This document shows positions 35,257 to 44,280 of a stretch of 64,000 nucleotides of DNA, in pieces (within the stretch, counting starts at the first letter, position 1; every line of letters starts with the position of its first letter). Position numbers and translations under genes: made by a program. Source of the DNA: Alkalimonas amylolytica (GTDB lineage Bacteria; Pseudomonadota; Gammaproteobacteria; Enterobacterales; Alteromonadaceae); NCBI RefSeq assembly GCF_900107845.1, contig NZ_FNRM01000010.1, forward strand, positions 39,381 through 103,380, read 5' to 3'. The notes beneath the pieces are model-generated. The model searched no databases. It saw only the letters and a list, made by a program, of their open reading frames with translations, and was not told where the DNA came from.

Positions 35257-35730
35257 ATGATCAAACCAGGCGATACCTTACCCGAAGTTAGCTTTTCGCA
35301 ACTGACCAGCGATGGCATGAAAAACCCAAGTACTGCCGATATTTTTAAAGGCAAAAAAGTAGTGCTCTTTGCTGTGCCCGGTGCTTTTACACCGACCTGC
35401 TCGGAGTCTCATCTACCCGGCTATATTGCGTTGGCGGACCAAATCAAGGCCAAAGGTGTAGACAGCATTGTTTGTACCTCGATGAACGATGCTTTTGTGA
35501 TGGCGGCCTGGGCCGAGACACAAAACTCCGAAGAAATCACCTTTCTGGCGGATGGCGGTGGTGCTTTTCATAAAGCTACCGGCCTGACTATGGATACCGG
35601 AGATTTTGGTGGTGTGCGTTCTCAGCGTTACGCTATGATTGTCGACGATGGCAAAGTGACGTTGCTTAATGTTGAGCCGCCCAAATCGTTTGAAGTCAGT
35701 AAGGCGGAAACTATCTTAGCAGCCCTTTGA
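35257..35730 (+). CDS. Peroxiredoxin (Prx5 type)
   Basis: 157 residues. PGAFTPTCSESHLPGY holds the peroxidatic Cys and the Prx PxxxTxxC signature. The Prx5-type IVCTSMNDAFVMAAWAE and the late strand RSQRYAMIVDDGKVTLLNVE follow. It reduces peroxides using thioredoxin or glutathione. No second Cys in the usual C-terminal place and no glutaredoxin fusion. Start at ATG 35257, just after AGGAAC. Ends in a clear intrinsic terminator. Confidence 0.92.
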   Translation: MIKPGDTLPEVSFSQLTSDGMKNPSTADIFKGKKVVLFAVPGAFTPTCSESHLPGYIALADQIKAKGVDSIVCTSMNDAFVMAAWAETQNSEEITFLADGGGAFHKATGLTMDTGDFGGVRSQRYAMIVDDGKVTLLNVEPPKSFEVSKAETILAAL

Positions 35731-35743
35731 TGCTTTGCTCAAC

Positions 35744-35773
35744 AAAGGGGAAGCCATGGCGCTTCCCTTTTTT
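35744..35773 (+). terminator. Intrinsic terminator after the peroxiredoxin gene
   Basis: GGGAAGC (35748-35754) pairs with GCTTCCC (35761-35767) over a 6-base loop, followed by T6 (35768-35773). Confidence 0.85.
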
Positions 35774-35829
35774 CATTTCTGCCACTGAACTGGTATGATA
35801 AACCTCTCTTTTTTGATGGTGACCGCGCT

Positions 35830-36582
35830 ATGCCAACAACTCAGCAAACCGTGAATGTTCTTTGTATCAAATGGGGCAAGAAATATGGCCCGGATTACGT
35901 TAATAAGCTGCATGCGATGGTGCAGCGCAACCTGACCTTGCCACATCGTTTTGTTTGTTTGACCGATGATGCAGATGGCATTGATGACAACATCGAAGTC
36001 AAAGAGATCCCCATGGTGGGTTTTAAAGATTTTGACGAGCGTCAGCCCTGGAGTTTTGGCCATGGTTGGTTAAAAGTCACCAGCTTTGCCGACCCTTTGT
36101 ATGATTTGACCGGGCCAACGCTGTTTATCGATTTGGATGTGGTCATTGTCGACAACATCAATTGCTTCTTCGAGCCAGATGGCGAGTTCTTTGTGATTAA
36201 AGAATGGGATAAGTCCGACGCAACCGGCAATACCTCGGTCTATCGTTACACCATCGGGGCGCACAGCGATTTAATTGAGCTACTGAAAAACCACAAAGAA
36301 CGAGAGCTAGCCAAGGTGCGCAACGAGCAGGAGTTTGTCACTCAGAACCTGGCGGCACAAGGCAAACTACAATACTGGCCTGAAGGTTGGTGTGTCAGCT
36401 TTAAGCGTCACTGCTTGCCGAAGGGCATTATGAATTGGTTTAAACCAGCCACTATTCCTTCGGGCGCTAAAATTGTCGCCTTTCATGGCAAGCCAAATCC
36501 ACCGGACGCCATCGCGGGTATCAGTGGCAAATGGTATCGCCGGGTATTGCCGGTGCAGTGGGTGAAGGATATGTGGGGTTAA
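35830..36582 (+). CDS. Glycosyltransferase-like protein
   Basis: 250 residues, cytoplasmic. The start NVLCIKWGKKYGPDYVNKLHAMVQRNL and the central LFIDLDVVIVDNINCFF (a D-x-D metal site) match GT-A-fold nucleotide-sugar transferases. The end has a conserved-looking KIVAFHGKPNPPDAI. The D-x-D and its place right before waaA-kdkA suggest a role in lipopolysaccharide or capsule sugars. Donor and acceptor are not known. Confidence 0.7.
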   Translation: MPTTQQTVNVLCIKWGKKYGPDYVNKLHAMVQRNLTLPHRFVCLTDDADGIDDNIEVKEIPMVGFKDFDERQPWSFGHGWLKVTSFADPLYDLTGPTLFIDLDVVIVDNINCFFEPDGEFFVIKEWDKSDATGNTSVYRYTIGAHSDLIELLKNHKERELAKVRNEQEFVTQNLAAQGKLQYWPEGWCVSFKRHCLPKGIMNWFKPATIPSGAKIVAFHGKPNPPDAIAGISGKWYRRVLPVQWVKDMWG

Positions 36583-36596
36583 GGAACTGACACGCT

Positions 36597-38603
36597 ATGC
36601 GCTGGCTTTATACCCTGTTGCTGTTGCTGGCGCTGCCGCTAGTGTTGCTCAGCTTTGTCTGGCGGGCCCGTCACGACAGCGGCTATCTGAAGCGCTGGGC
36701 CGAGCGTTTTGGTGTTGTTCCAGCTGGCATGCAGCCGGGGGGTATTGTACTGCATGCGGTTTCGGTCGGAGAAGTGGTGGCAGCAGCGCCACTGATTGAA
36801 CAGTTGCTAACCAGCTATCCGGCCTTGCCACTCACTGTCACCTGCACCACGCCTACCGGCTCTGCCCGCCTGCTGCAGCAGTTTGGTGGTCGGTTGCAGC
36901 ACTGCTACCTGCCATTTGATCTGCCTGTTAGTAATCACTGTTTTCTGCAGCGCTTGCAGCCAAGGTTGTTGGTGGTGATGGAAACCGAGCTTTGGCCCAA
37001 CCTGCTCACAGCAGCCAGGCAGCAGCAGATCCCGCTGGTGGTGGCTAATGCCCGCTTATCGAAGCGCTCAGCCAAAGGCTACCGTCGCTTTTACTGGCTT
37101 ACCCGCTTGTTGTTGCCGGCCATTCGCTTATTATTAGCTCAGGACAGAGCCAGTTTGCGCCGTTTCCGTGCCCTTGGGCTGGATGTCAGGGCAGGGGAGC
37201 TGGCAGGCAACCTGAAATACGAGATGCAGTTGCCGGCAAATTTTGCCATGCAGCAAGCGCAATTCTCCCCTGCCTTTAGCGGCCGTAAGGTTTGGGTCGC
37301 AGCCAGCACCCATAGCGGTGAAGACGAACTGATGGTGCAAGCCTACCAGGCCTTGCAGCCACAATTACCAGAGTTGCTGCTGGTGCTGGTGCCGCGGCAT
37401 CCGGATCGCTTTAGTCATGTGGCTAACCTGGTGCAAAAACATGGCTTGCGCTTGAGCAGGCGCAGCGTGCAGGGACTACCCGACGCCGATAGCCAGGTGT
37501 TTCTGGCCGATAGCATGGGCGAGTTGTTGCACTGGTATGCGTTGGCCGATGTAGTTTTTATAGGCGGGAGTCTGATTGAGCGCGGCGGCCACAACCCGCT
37601 CGAGGCGATGGCCTTTGGCAAAAGCGTACTCAGTGGGCCCTTTGTATTTAACTTCAGCAGCTTGTTCAAGCAATTAGAGCGTCAACAGTTGGTGTCCTAT
37701 GCTAGTACCGCAGTTGAGCTTGAGCAACAAGTGCTGCAACAGTTTGCCAATGATGAACTCAGGCTTCAGGCCGGGCAGCGCGCGCAGCAATTTTTCAGAC
37801 AGCACAGTGGTGCAGCAAAGCGCACTGTAGCGCTGATAGGTTCCCACCTGGCAGGAGTAAATGTTCCGATGAAACAACATCAGGATAAACAGAGTCGCTA
37901 TTGGTTTAACCCGGTTTTTTTCCAGCAAATTGATGCTGAGCAGTTTGAGCCAGCCTACTGGCAACAACAGCAAGCGGCGCTGGGCCAGGCCAATGGTCGC
38001 AGCACCGTCTGGTTTGTACGCCAGGGCGAGCACGAGCTGGTGCTACGCCATTATTACCGCGGCGGCCTGATTGGTAAGCTGAATAAAGACAAGTTCCTGC
38101 GGGAGCCAACGCTGGCCAGTCGGGCTATTCGGGAATTTCGTTTGCTGGCTGATTTGCATGCCAGGGGGTTACCGGTTCCACGCCCGGCCGCTGCCCGCAT
38201 GCGACGGCATGGTTTGTTTTACAGTGCCGATATTCTGGTGGAGCGGATCCCGAACAGTACCGATCTGGCGCAGCTACTGCATAACGAGCGGGCACTTAGC
38301 GCCGACGAATGGCGTGAAGTCGGGCGGGTGATTGCCCGGCTGCATCAACAGCAGATTTTTCACTCGGATCTAAATTGCCATAACATCTTGCTGGATCAAG
38401 CTGGCAAGGTTTGGCTGATCGACTTTGATAAATGCGGACCGCGCAGCGAGGGCCCCTGGAAACAGCAAAACCTCGATCGTTTGCTGCGCTCTTTGACCAA
38501 AGAAAAAAGCAAGCTCAACCCTTTTCATTGGCAGGAGGCGGATTGGCAGCCATTGCTGGCAGGTTATCAAGAGCAACTACAGGAGCAATCAAGTGCAGCT
38601 TGA
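36597..38603 (+). CDS. waaA-kdkA: Fused Kdo transferase (WaaA) and Kdo kinase (KdkA)
   Basis: 668 residues in one open frame. Residues 1-420 are WaaA: N-terminal anchor helix, HAVSVGEVVAAAPL, METELWPNLL, VAASTHSGEDELMV, VPRHPDRF and GGSLIERGGHNPLEAMAFGKSV. Residues 425-668 are KdkA, a small kinase with FLREPTLASRAIREFRLL, HSDLNCHN (His589, Asp591) and IDFDKC (Asp609). WaaA adds Kdo to lipid IVA; KdkA phosphorylates Kdo at O-4, so the pair fits a single-Kdo core as in Vibrio and Haemophilus. The join is at Met425 (base 37869), where an ATGA still exists in the sequence. A fusion of the two enzymes is unusual. Confidence 0.9.
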   Translation: MRWLYTLLLLLALPLVLLSFVWRARHDSGYLKRWAERFGVVPAGMQPGGIVLHAVSVGEVVAAAPLIEQLLTSYPALPLTVTCTTPTGSARLLQQFGGRLQHCYLPFDLPVSNHCFLQRLQPRLLVVMETELWPNLLTAARQQQIPLVVANARLSKRSAKGYRRFYWLTRLLLPAIRLLLAQDRASLRRFRALGLDVRAGELAGNLKYEMQLPANFAMQQAQFSPAFSGRKVWVAASTHSGEDELMVQAYQALQPQLPELLLVLVPRHPDRFSHVANLVQKHGLRLSRRSVQGLPDADSQVFLADSMGELLHWYALADVVFIGGSLIERGGHNPLEAMAFGKSVLSGPFVFNFSSLFKQLERQQLVSYASTAVELEQQVLQQFANDELRLQAGQRAQQFFRQHSGAAKRTVALIGSHLAGVNVPMKQHQDKQSRYWFNPVFFQQIDAEQFEPAYWQQQQAALGQANGRSTVWFVRQGEHELVLRHYYRGGLIGKLNKDKFLREPTLASRAIREFRLLADLHARGLPVPRPAAARMRRHGLFYSADILVERIPNSTDLAQLLHNERALSADEWREVGRVIARLHQQQIFHSDLNCHNILLDQAGKVWLIDFDKCGPRSEGPWKQQNLDRLLRSLTKEKSKLNPFHWQEADWQPLLAGYQEQLQEQSSAA

Positions 38604-39777
38604 TTGGGATGTGATCGTGGTTGGGGCTGGTGCTGCCGGCCTGTTTTGTGCTATCGAGGCTGGTAAGCGTGGTCGTAAGGTGCTGGTGCTGGATAACGGC
38701 AAACGCATTGGCCGTAAGATTTTGATGTCCGGTGGCGGCCGCTGCAATTTCACCAATATCTACGCCAGCCCGGACAATTTTATTTCGGCCAACCCGCATT
38801 TTTGCAAGTCGGCGCTTAGCCGCTATACCCAATGGGATTTTATCGACCTGGTGCAGCGCTATCAGATCCCTTACCACGAGAAAACCTTAGGCCAGTTGTT
38901 TTGTGACGACAGCGCCAAAGACATCGTTGCCATGCTGGCGCAGGAGTGCGACCAGGCCGGCGTTCAGATTGCTTTATCGCAGCAGATCACCGCTGTGAGC
39001 TCTGAAGGGGCGGGTTATCTGCTGCGCACAACGACCCATCAGTTGCAGTGTCAGAGTTTGGTGGTGGCCAGTGGTGGTCTTAGTTTGCCTAATCTTGGCG
39101 CGACCGCCTTTGGTTATCAGCTGGCCGAGCAATTTGGCCTGAAGGTATTACCGGTGCGGGCTGGCCTGGTACCGCTGACCTGGCAACCCAGTGATAAAGC
39201 GGTATTTGAACAGATCAGTGGTGTTTCCTTGCCGGTGACAGCCGAAGCGAACCACATTCTCTTTGCAGAAGACATGCTGTTTACTCACCGTGGTTTAAGT
39301 GGCCCGGCCATTTTGCAAATCTCCAGCTACTGGCAGCCTGGCGATGAGCTGCTGGTGAATCTCACACCAGGCCAGGACCTGGCTGCGTTTTTCACTGCTC
39401 AACAGCAGCAACACCCGGCGCAGGAGCTAAAAACCACACTGGGTCGTGTATTGCCGAAGCGGCTGGTAGAAATACTGCTGACGCTGAAGGTATTTCAAAA
39501 CCAGCCACTCAAAGCACTGAATCCGAAAAGCATCGAACGGCTTTGCGACAGCCTTACCCACTATGTGTTTAAACCCAATGGTACCGAAGGCTACCGCACC
39601 GCCGAAGTAACGCTTGGTGGGGTTGATACCGATGATTTATCCTCGAAAACCATGGAAGCCAAGCAACAAAGCGGCCTGTACTTTATCGGCGAAGTGGTCG
39701 ATGTCACCGGCTGGCTCGGCGGCTACAACTTCCAGTGGGCCTGGAGCTCGGGTTGGGTTGCTGGCCAGTATTGTTAA
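38593..39777 (+). CDS. YhiN/HI0933-type FAD-dependent oxidoreductase
   Basis: 394 residues. FAD-binding VVGAGAAGLFCAIEAG, then GRKILMSGGGRCNFTN, the family signature, VVASGGLSLPNLGATAFGY, LFTHRGLSGPAILQ and a C-terminal YFIGEVVDVTGWLGGYNFQWAWSSG. The reaction is unknown. The GTG start at 38593 has AGGAG eight bases upstream and overlaps the end of waaA-kdkA by 11 bases, so they form an operon. Confidence 0.9.
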   Translation: MQLDWDVIVVGAGAAGLFCAIEAGKRGRKVLVLDNGKRIGRKILMSGGGRCNFTNIYASPDNFISANPHFCKSALSRYTQWDFIDLVQRYQIPYHEKTLGQLFCDDSAKDIVAMLAQECDQAGVQIALSQQITAVSSEGAGYLLRTTTHQLQCQSLVVASGGLSLPNLGATAFGYQLAEQFGLKVLPVRAGLVPLTWQPSDKAVFEQISGVSLPVTAEANHILFAEDMLFTHRGLSGPAILQISSYWQPGDELLVNLTPGQDLAAFFTAQQQQHPAQELKTTLGRVLPKRLVEILLTLKVFQNQPLKALNPKSIERLCDSLTHYVFKPNGTEGYRTAEVTLGGVDTDDLSSKTMEAKQQSGLYFIGEVVDVTGWLGGYNFQWAWSSGWVAGQYC

Positions 39778-39782
39778 TACGG

Positions 39783-40127
39783 CTAGTACTTCAACTTAAA
39801 CAACAACTCCGCCAGATCCGGTTGCCAGAGATCGTCTTTGCGCACCCGGTTGTTTTTGAGTAGCACCCCTTCATCCTGCAGCAGCTGACGTTGGCACTTG
39901 GCGCTATCAGAGCCGGTTGGGAAAGCCAGGCTACGATCACTGCGTAGCACCCGGTGCCAGGGTACTGCCAGCTCTTTTGGTGCATACCCCAGTGCTTTGC
40001 CGACCAGCCGGGCGCGTCCCGGCAAGCCGGCTAAATCGGCAATCTGACCATAGCTGGCAACTTTGCCAGCGGGAATTTGCAGCACTGTGTGCCAGATGCG
40101 GGCATAGTAGGGATTGGTTGTTGTCAT
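39783..40127 (-). CDS. Alkyltransferase-like (Atl) DNA-binding protein
   Basis: 114 residues. It is an MGMT-type DNA-binding domain with the recognition helix GKALGYAPKELAVPWHRVL. The active-site PCHR of O6-alkylguanine transferases is PWHR here, so it cannot accept alkyl groups itself. Atl proteins bind O6-alkylguanine in DNA and hand it to nucleotide excision repair. Faces YhiN tail to tail. Confidence 0.9.
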   Translation of the reverse strand: MTTTNPYYARIWHTVLQIPAGKVASYGQIADLAGLPGRARLVGKALGYAPKELAVPWHRVLRSDRSLAFPTGSDSAKCQRQLLQDEGVLLKNNRVRKDDLWQPDLAELLFKLKY

Positions 40128-40138
40128 CAGGCTTTGTC

Positions 40139-40169
40139 GTGTCAGGCTGTTATTTGTTTAGCCTGACAC
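40139..40169. terminator. Perfect 10-base hairpin between ykgJ-like and atl genes
   Basis: GTGTCAGGCT (40139-40148) pairs with AGCCTGACAC (40160-40169) over an 11-base loop. It lies after the YkgJ-like stop and before the Atl start on the same strand, so it could end transcription or act as an operator for atl. No T-run on the minus-strand side. Confidence 0.55.
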
Positions 40170-40192
40170 AAGCAGAGATAATGAGGCAAGGC

Positions 40193-40798
40193 TTAGGCAA
40201 TTTGTTGATCAATATCTACTTCGGAATAGCAGGCCTGAAACAGCACTTTGCGTAAAGCCAGCTGCATCGCTTCGGCGATCGGCAGGCTGCTGCGGCTTAG
40301 CTCGTAGTCCAGTTGATTCACCTGTTGGCGGGCATGGCTGAGCATGGGAGGCGGATCGGACTCCATCGCGATCAGGGTGTCGGCATAGGCGCTGCTGCGA
40401 TCCTCTTTAATGGTTTTACAGGTAGATAACGCGGTTTTGCCATGCTTATCCCGGTAACCGGCAGCACCAAAGGTACGGCACAGGGTAGGGCGCCATTGAT
40501 AAATACGGCACTGTCCCTGTTTGCCATCGAAGGATAAGGCTTGGTACATCGGGCAGCTGTTGCCAGCTGGGGCCGCTTCTAGTTGTGCCAGTGTGGATTC
40601 GGCCGTGCCCTGATCAAACAGGTGCATTGCCAGCGGCAACATATCCAGCACCGTGGCTTCAATCTCCGGGTGCAGGCAGCAGGCACCACAACCACTGCGG
40701 CAATGAAGACCGCGTGCTTGTTGGTAACCGGCATAGATGTCCGCCATTTCGCCATACACAGCCTCAACACGACGCGACAATTCACGCAGTCGTTGCAT
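40193..40798 (-). CDS. YkgJ-family cysteine-cluster protein
   Basis: 201 residues. HCRSGCGACCLHPEIEAT carries the N-terminal Cys cluster and CRIYQWRPTLCRTFG the second pair, with CPMY between; this is the YkgJ (CxxCxxCC) pattern that is thought to bind metal, probably zinc or iron-sulfur. Cytoplasmic; function unknown. Single gene, divergent from murB. Confidence 0.85.
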   Translation of the reverse strand: MQRLRELSRRVEAVYGEMADIYAGYQQARGLHCRSGCGACCLHPEIEATVLDMLPLAMHLFDQGTAESTLAQLEAAPAGNSCPMYQALSFDGKQGQCRIYQWRPTLCRTFGAAGYRDKHGKTALSTCKTIKEDRSSAYADTLIAMESDPPPMLSHARQQVNQLDYELSRSSLPIAEAMQLALRKVLFQACYSEVDIDQQIA

Positions 40799-40996
40799 AA
40801 AGACTCCGAACGAAAAAGCAAATAAAGTAAGAAACGTAGGTACTCAGAAACCAACGGCTTGTTGGCGCAACTATTGTATGCGGTGGATAAAATTCCAGCA
40901 ACAGAATTTTAATCCTAGATGGCGCTGAACGAACTGCGTAGTGTTTCCAGCACTCTTTGTTTAGAATAGCGCCATGATTTAGTTTCTGAGCCAGCC

Positions 40997-42016
40997 ATGG
41001 AAATCCTTGTAGAGCAAGATGGACGCGATTACTCCACCTTTCGTTTGCCTGCACGGTTAGCGACCGTTTACCAATGCCAGCAATTGGATGATTTGCGCCA
41101 GGTGCCTTTAGAGCCTAAACCGCGGGTTCAGGGAGAGGGCAGCAATACCGTTTTTATTGGCGATGAATTGCCACCGCTGTGTCGTTTTGTTGCATCGACT
41201 AAAGAACTACGCTGGTTGGATGATGACCGTGCTCTGCTGCATGTAGAAGCAGGGCACAACTGGCACCAGCTGGTGTGCTGGACGGTTGAGCAAGGCTTGT
41301 GGGGGCTTGAAAACCTAGCGCTCATCCCAGGCTCCGTTGGCGCTGCTCCTGTGCAAAACATAGGCGCCTATGGCGTTGAACTGGCTGATCGCTGCCGCTA
41401 TGTTGATTTTTTTCACTGGGACAGCCAGCAAGTGCAACGACTTGATGTAAGCGATTGTGCTTTTGCCTACCGTGACAGCGTGTTTAAACATCAGTTGGCC
41501 GGACAGGGAGTGATCGTGGCGGTTGGGTTTACCTTATCTAAAAGCCCGCGTCGGGTGCTCAGTTATCAGGGACTGGATAAGTTGCCTGCGAACTGCACTT
41601 TGCAGCAGGTATTGGCGACAGTGGTGACCATTCGTCAGTCCAAACTGCCGGACCCGGGTGAACTAGCCAATTGCGGCAGTTTTTTTAAAAACCCTTTGCT
41701 GCCGGAAAAAATAGCTCAGGCTTTGCAGCTGCGTTACCCGGCCATGCCGGTCTTTGCTCAGGGCAAGGGGCAGAGCAAATTGTCGGCCGCCTGGTTGATT
41801 GATCAGGCCGGCTTTAAGGGCAAAAAGCTGGGGGATATTGGCTGTTACAGCCGCCAGCCGCTGGTATTGGTCAACCATGGAGCTGGTACGGCCGAACAAT
41901 TGTTGCAGCTCATTGAGAGCATTCAATTGCAGGTACAGACAAGGTTTGGTGTGGCATTGGAGACGGAAGTGCAATTGGTCGGTCAGTTAAGCCATCGTGC
42001 GAGCGTCTCTCTATGA
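40997..42016 (+). CDS. murB: UDP-N-acetylenolpyruvoylglucosamine reductase
   Basis: 339 residues, type I MurB length. It uses NADPH and FAD to make UDP-N-acetylmuramic acid for peptidoglycan. FAD site GEGSNTVF, LALIPGSVGAAPVQNIGAYG, the Tyr/Arg region AYRDSVFK, and NCGSFFKNP with the catalytic Ser are intact. First of murB-birA-coaX, the order also seen before the tRNA-tuf cluster in E. coli (with coaA in place of coaX). Confidence 0.97.
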   Translation: MEILVEQDGRDYSTFRLPARLATVYQCQQLDDLRQVPLEPKPRVQGEGSNTVFIGDELPPLCRFVASTKELRWLDDDRALLHVEAGHNWHQLVCWTVEQGLWGLENLALIPGSVGAAPVQNIGAYGVELADRCRYVDFFHWDSQQVQRLDVSDCAFAYRDSVFKHQLAGQGVIVAVGFTLSKSPRRVLSYQGLDKLPANCTLQQVLATVVTIRQSKLPDPGELANCGSFFKNPLLPEKIAQALQLRYPAMPVFAQGKGQSKLSAAWLIDQAGFKGKKLGDIGCYSRQPLVLVNHGAGTAEQLLQLIESIQLQVQTRFGVALETEVQLVGQLSHRASVSL

Positions 42017-42038
42017 GCAAACTATCGGGTAACTTGCG

Positions 42039-43028
42039 ATGAGCGAGCAAAGCAGCTGGCAAGTACAGCGGCAGTTGTTGCACTATTTAAGCGATGGCCA
42101 GTTTTATTCCGGCAGCTGGCTCGGTGAGCAGCTGAGCCTGAGCCGCACCGCGATTGCCAATCATATGCAGCAGCTGCAACAGTTGGGGCTGGATATTTTC
42201 AGTGTCAAAGGCAAAGGTTACCGCCTGGCCAGCCCGTTGCAGCTGCTCGATAGCAGCGTTATCCAGCAGTGGCAAAGCGACGAGAGCGCCCCTGTTGAAG
42301 TGCTGTCGATTACTGATTCAACCAATTTGCAGCTGATGCAGCGATTGCAGCAAGGTGAAATCCTGCCAAAGGGGCTGGCGTTGGTGGCTGAAGCTCAAAC
42401 CGCAGGACGTGGGCGTCATGGTAGGGCCTGGTACTCGCCCTTTGCCGCCAGTTTGTCGTTTTCCATGGTGTGGCAACTGGAGCAGGGTATACAGGCGGCT
42501 ATGGGCTTGAGCTTGGTCATAGGGGTAGCAGTCGCCGAGTTGCTGGAGCATGACTACCAGCTGCCGGTAGCATTGAAATGGCCGAATGATATCTATTTGC
42601 AGGGCAAGAAACTGGCGGGTGTGCTGATAGAGCTATCCGGCCAGAGTGATGGCCGTTGTCAGTTGGTGATTGGTATTGGTATCAATGTGCAGTTGTCGGC
42701 AGCTCAGGCTGAGCAAAGCATCGACCAACCCTGGATTGACTTAACCACTGTTTTAGGGCCGCTGGATAGGAATCGATTGGTTGCGGGGCTTCAGGCCAGT
42801 TGTGCTAAACATTTGCAGCGTTTTGAGCAGTCGGGTTTTGCTGCTTTCCAGGCGGCGTTTAATCGTCGGCAATTGTTTTTGCAGCAGCCGGTACGTTTAA
42901 CCCAGGGCCAGCAGGTGGTGCGTGGTATTTGTCATGGGGTGGATGCGCAGGGTAATCTGGTGATTGAATCTCAGGGTAAAAAGCAATTGTTTCACGGTGG
43001 TGAATTGAGCCTGCGGGCGGAGAACTGA
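42039..43028 (+). CDS. birA: Biotin-protein ligase / biotin operon repressor
   Basis: 329 residues. Winged helix at 5-65 (LSLSRTAIANHMQQLQQLGLDIFSVKGKGYRL), biotin/ATP site AEAQTAGRGRHGRAWYSP, then LKWPNDIYLQGKKLAGVLIE and IGIGINV. The N-terminal domain means it can repress bio genes as well as attach biotin to carboxylases. Starts 22 bases after murB and ends three bases before coaX. Confidence 0.96.
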   Translation: MSEQSSWQVQRQLLHYLSDGQFYSGSWLGEQLSLSRTAIANHMQQLQQLGLDIFSVKGKGYRLASPLQLLDSSVIQQWQSDESAPVEVLSITDSTNLQLMQRLQQGEILPKGLALVAEAQTAGRGRHGRAWYSPFAASLSFSMVWQLEQGIQAAMGLSLVIGVAVAELLEHDYQLPVALKWPNDIYLQGKKLAGVLIELSGQSDGRCQLVIGIGINVQLSAAQAEQSIDQPWIDLTTVLGPLDRNRLVAGLQASCAKHLQRFEQSGFAAFQAAFNRRQLFLQQPVRLTQGQQVVRGICHGVDAQGNLVIESQGKKQLFHGGELSLRAEN

Positions 43029-43031
43029 ACC

Positions 43032-43727
43032 ATGTATTTGTTGCTGGATATTGGTAATACCCGAAGTAAAGCCATGCTGGCCAGCTCTGCCGGCAGCATG
43101 CAGCGGCTGGACTTACAAAATAACACAACGGATTTATCCGCTGTGCAAGCCGTTTATTATGCTGCGGTGGCCGGGCAGGACAAGGTGCAAGCCTTAAAAA
43201 AGCAGTTGCAGCTGCAAGACAAGCCCTGGCGGCAAATTGAAAGCGATGCATACAGTTTCGGTGTGCGCAATTGTTACAGTCAGCCGCATTTGCTTGGGGT
43301 GGACCGTTGGTTGGGCATGCTGGGTGCCAATTGGCTGCAACCAGACACGGATGTACTGGTGGTGGATGCTGGTACTGCGGTGACACTGGATTGGTTAAGT
43401 GCGGACGGTGCGCATCAGGGCGGCTGGATCCTGCCAGGCCTGAAGTTGCAACAACAAAGTGTGGTGCAAAAAACCGCTAAAGTTTTCAATGCCGATACCC
43501 ATCAGGCCCGGTTGCAGCTCGGTGATGATACCGTGTCCTGTTTGCAGAATGGCTGTTTGGCCTCGGTGCTAGGCGCAATTCAACAAGCCTGGGAGTTGCA
43601 GTCCATGCAGCAGTTGTTGTTGACCGGTGGCGATACTCAGTTTCTGGCGCCTTACTTGAAACAGTATCCACTTCGATTGGAGCCTGATTTATTGTTTTAT
43701 GGCCTCAGTCGTTTTATTGACAGTTAA
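43032..43727 (+). CDS. coaX: Type III pantothenate kinase
   Basis: 231 residues. ATP site LLLDIGNTRSK, then GVDRWLGMLGA and VVDAGTAVTLDWL with the catalytic Asp, then GWILPGLKL. It makes 4'-phosphopantothenate, the first step of CoA synthesis, and replaces the CoaA kinase found at this locus in E. coli. Operon with birA, three bases between them. Confidence 0.95.
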   Translation: MYLLLDIGNTRSKAMLASSAGSMQRLDLQNNTTDLSAVQAVYYAAVAGQDKVQALKKQLQLQDKPWRQIESDAYSFGVRNCYSQPHLLGVDRWLGMLGANWLQPDTDVLVVDAGTAVTLDWLSADGAHQGGWILPGLKLQQQSVVQKTAKVFNADTHQARLQLGDDTVSCLQNGCLASVLGAIQQAWELQSMQQLLLTGGDTQFLAPYLKQYPLRLEPDLLFYGLSRFIDS

Positions 43728-43799
43728 TGTGGTCTTTGTCGCTTTTGGCTAAGAATTGGGCATTCAATGCATTTAATTGCACTTTTCGCTTTTTTTCTG

Positions 43800-43828
43800 T
43801 TGCGCCTGCCAAATCATTCTACTAGAAT
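43800..43828 (+). promoter_or_regulatory. Promoter of the tRNA-tuf operon
   Basis: TTGCGC (43800-43805), 17 bases, TAGAAT (43823-43828), with the discriminator TCGCACC after it. The GC-rich discriminator is the form that ppGpp represses at stable-RNA promoters. Confidence 0.65.
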
Positions 43829-43847
43829 TCGCACCCACTGACGTTGT

Positions 43848-43923
<76 letters not shown>

Positions 43924-43928
43924 TTAGT

Positions 43929-44013
<85 letters not shown>

Positions 44014-44042
44014 CTTTCGTCAGCCATGGCTACGAGTAGATT

Positions 44043-44117
<75 letters not shown>

Positions 44118-44132
44118 AGCAATTTTTTTGAT

Positions 44133-44208
<76 letters not shown>

Positions 44209-44280
44209 CTTCTTGTTTCATCTCTCGTAACTACATTCTAATTTCAAGCATGAACCGCCGTTAAAGGAAGGGTTTTTATT

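Noticed and set aside
40139..40169. Attachment site or mobile-element end
   Set aside because: A single hairpin between two ordinary genes with no second copy or recombinase; a terminator or operator is simpler.
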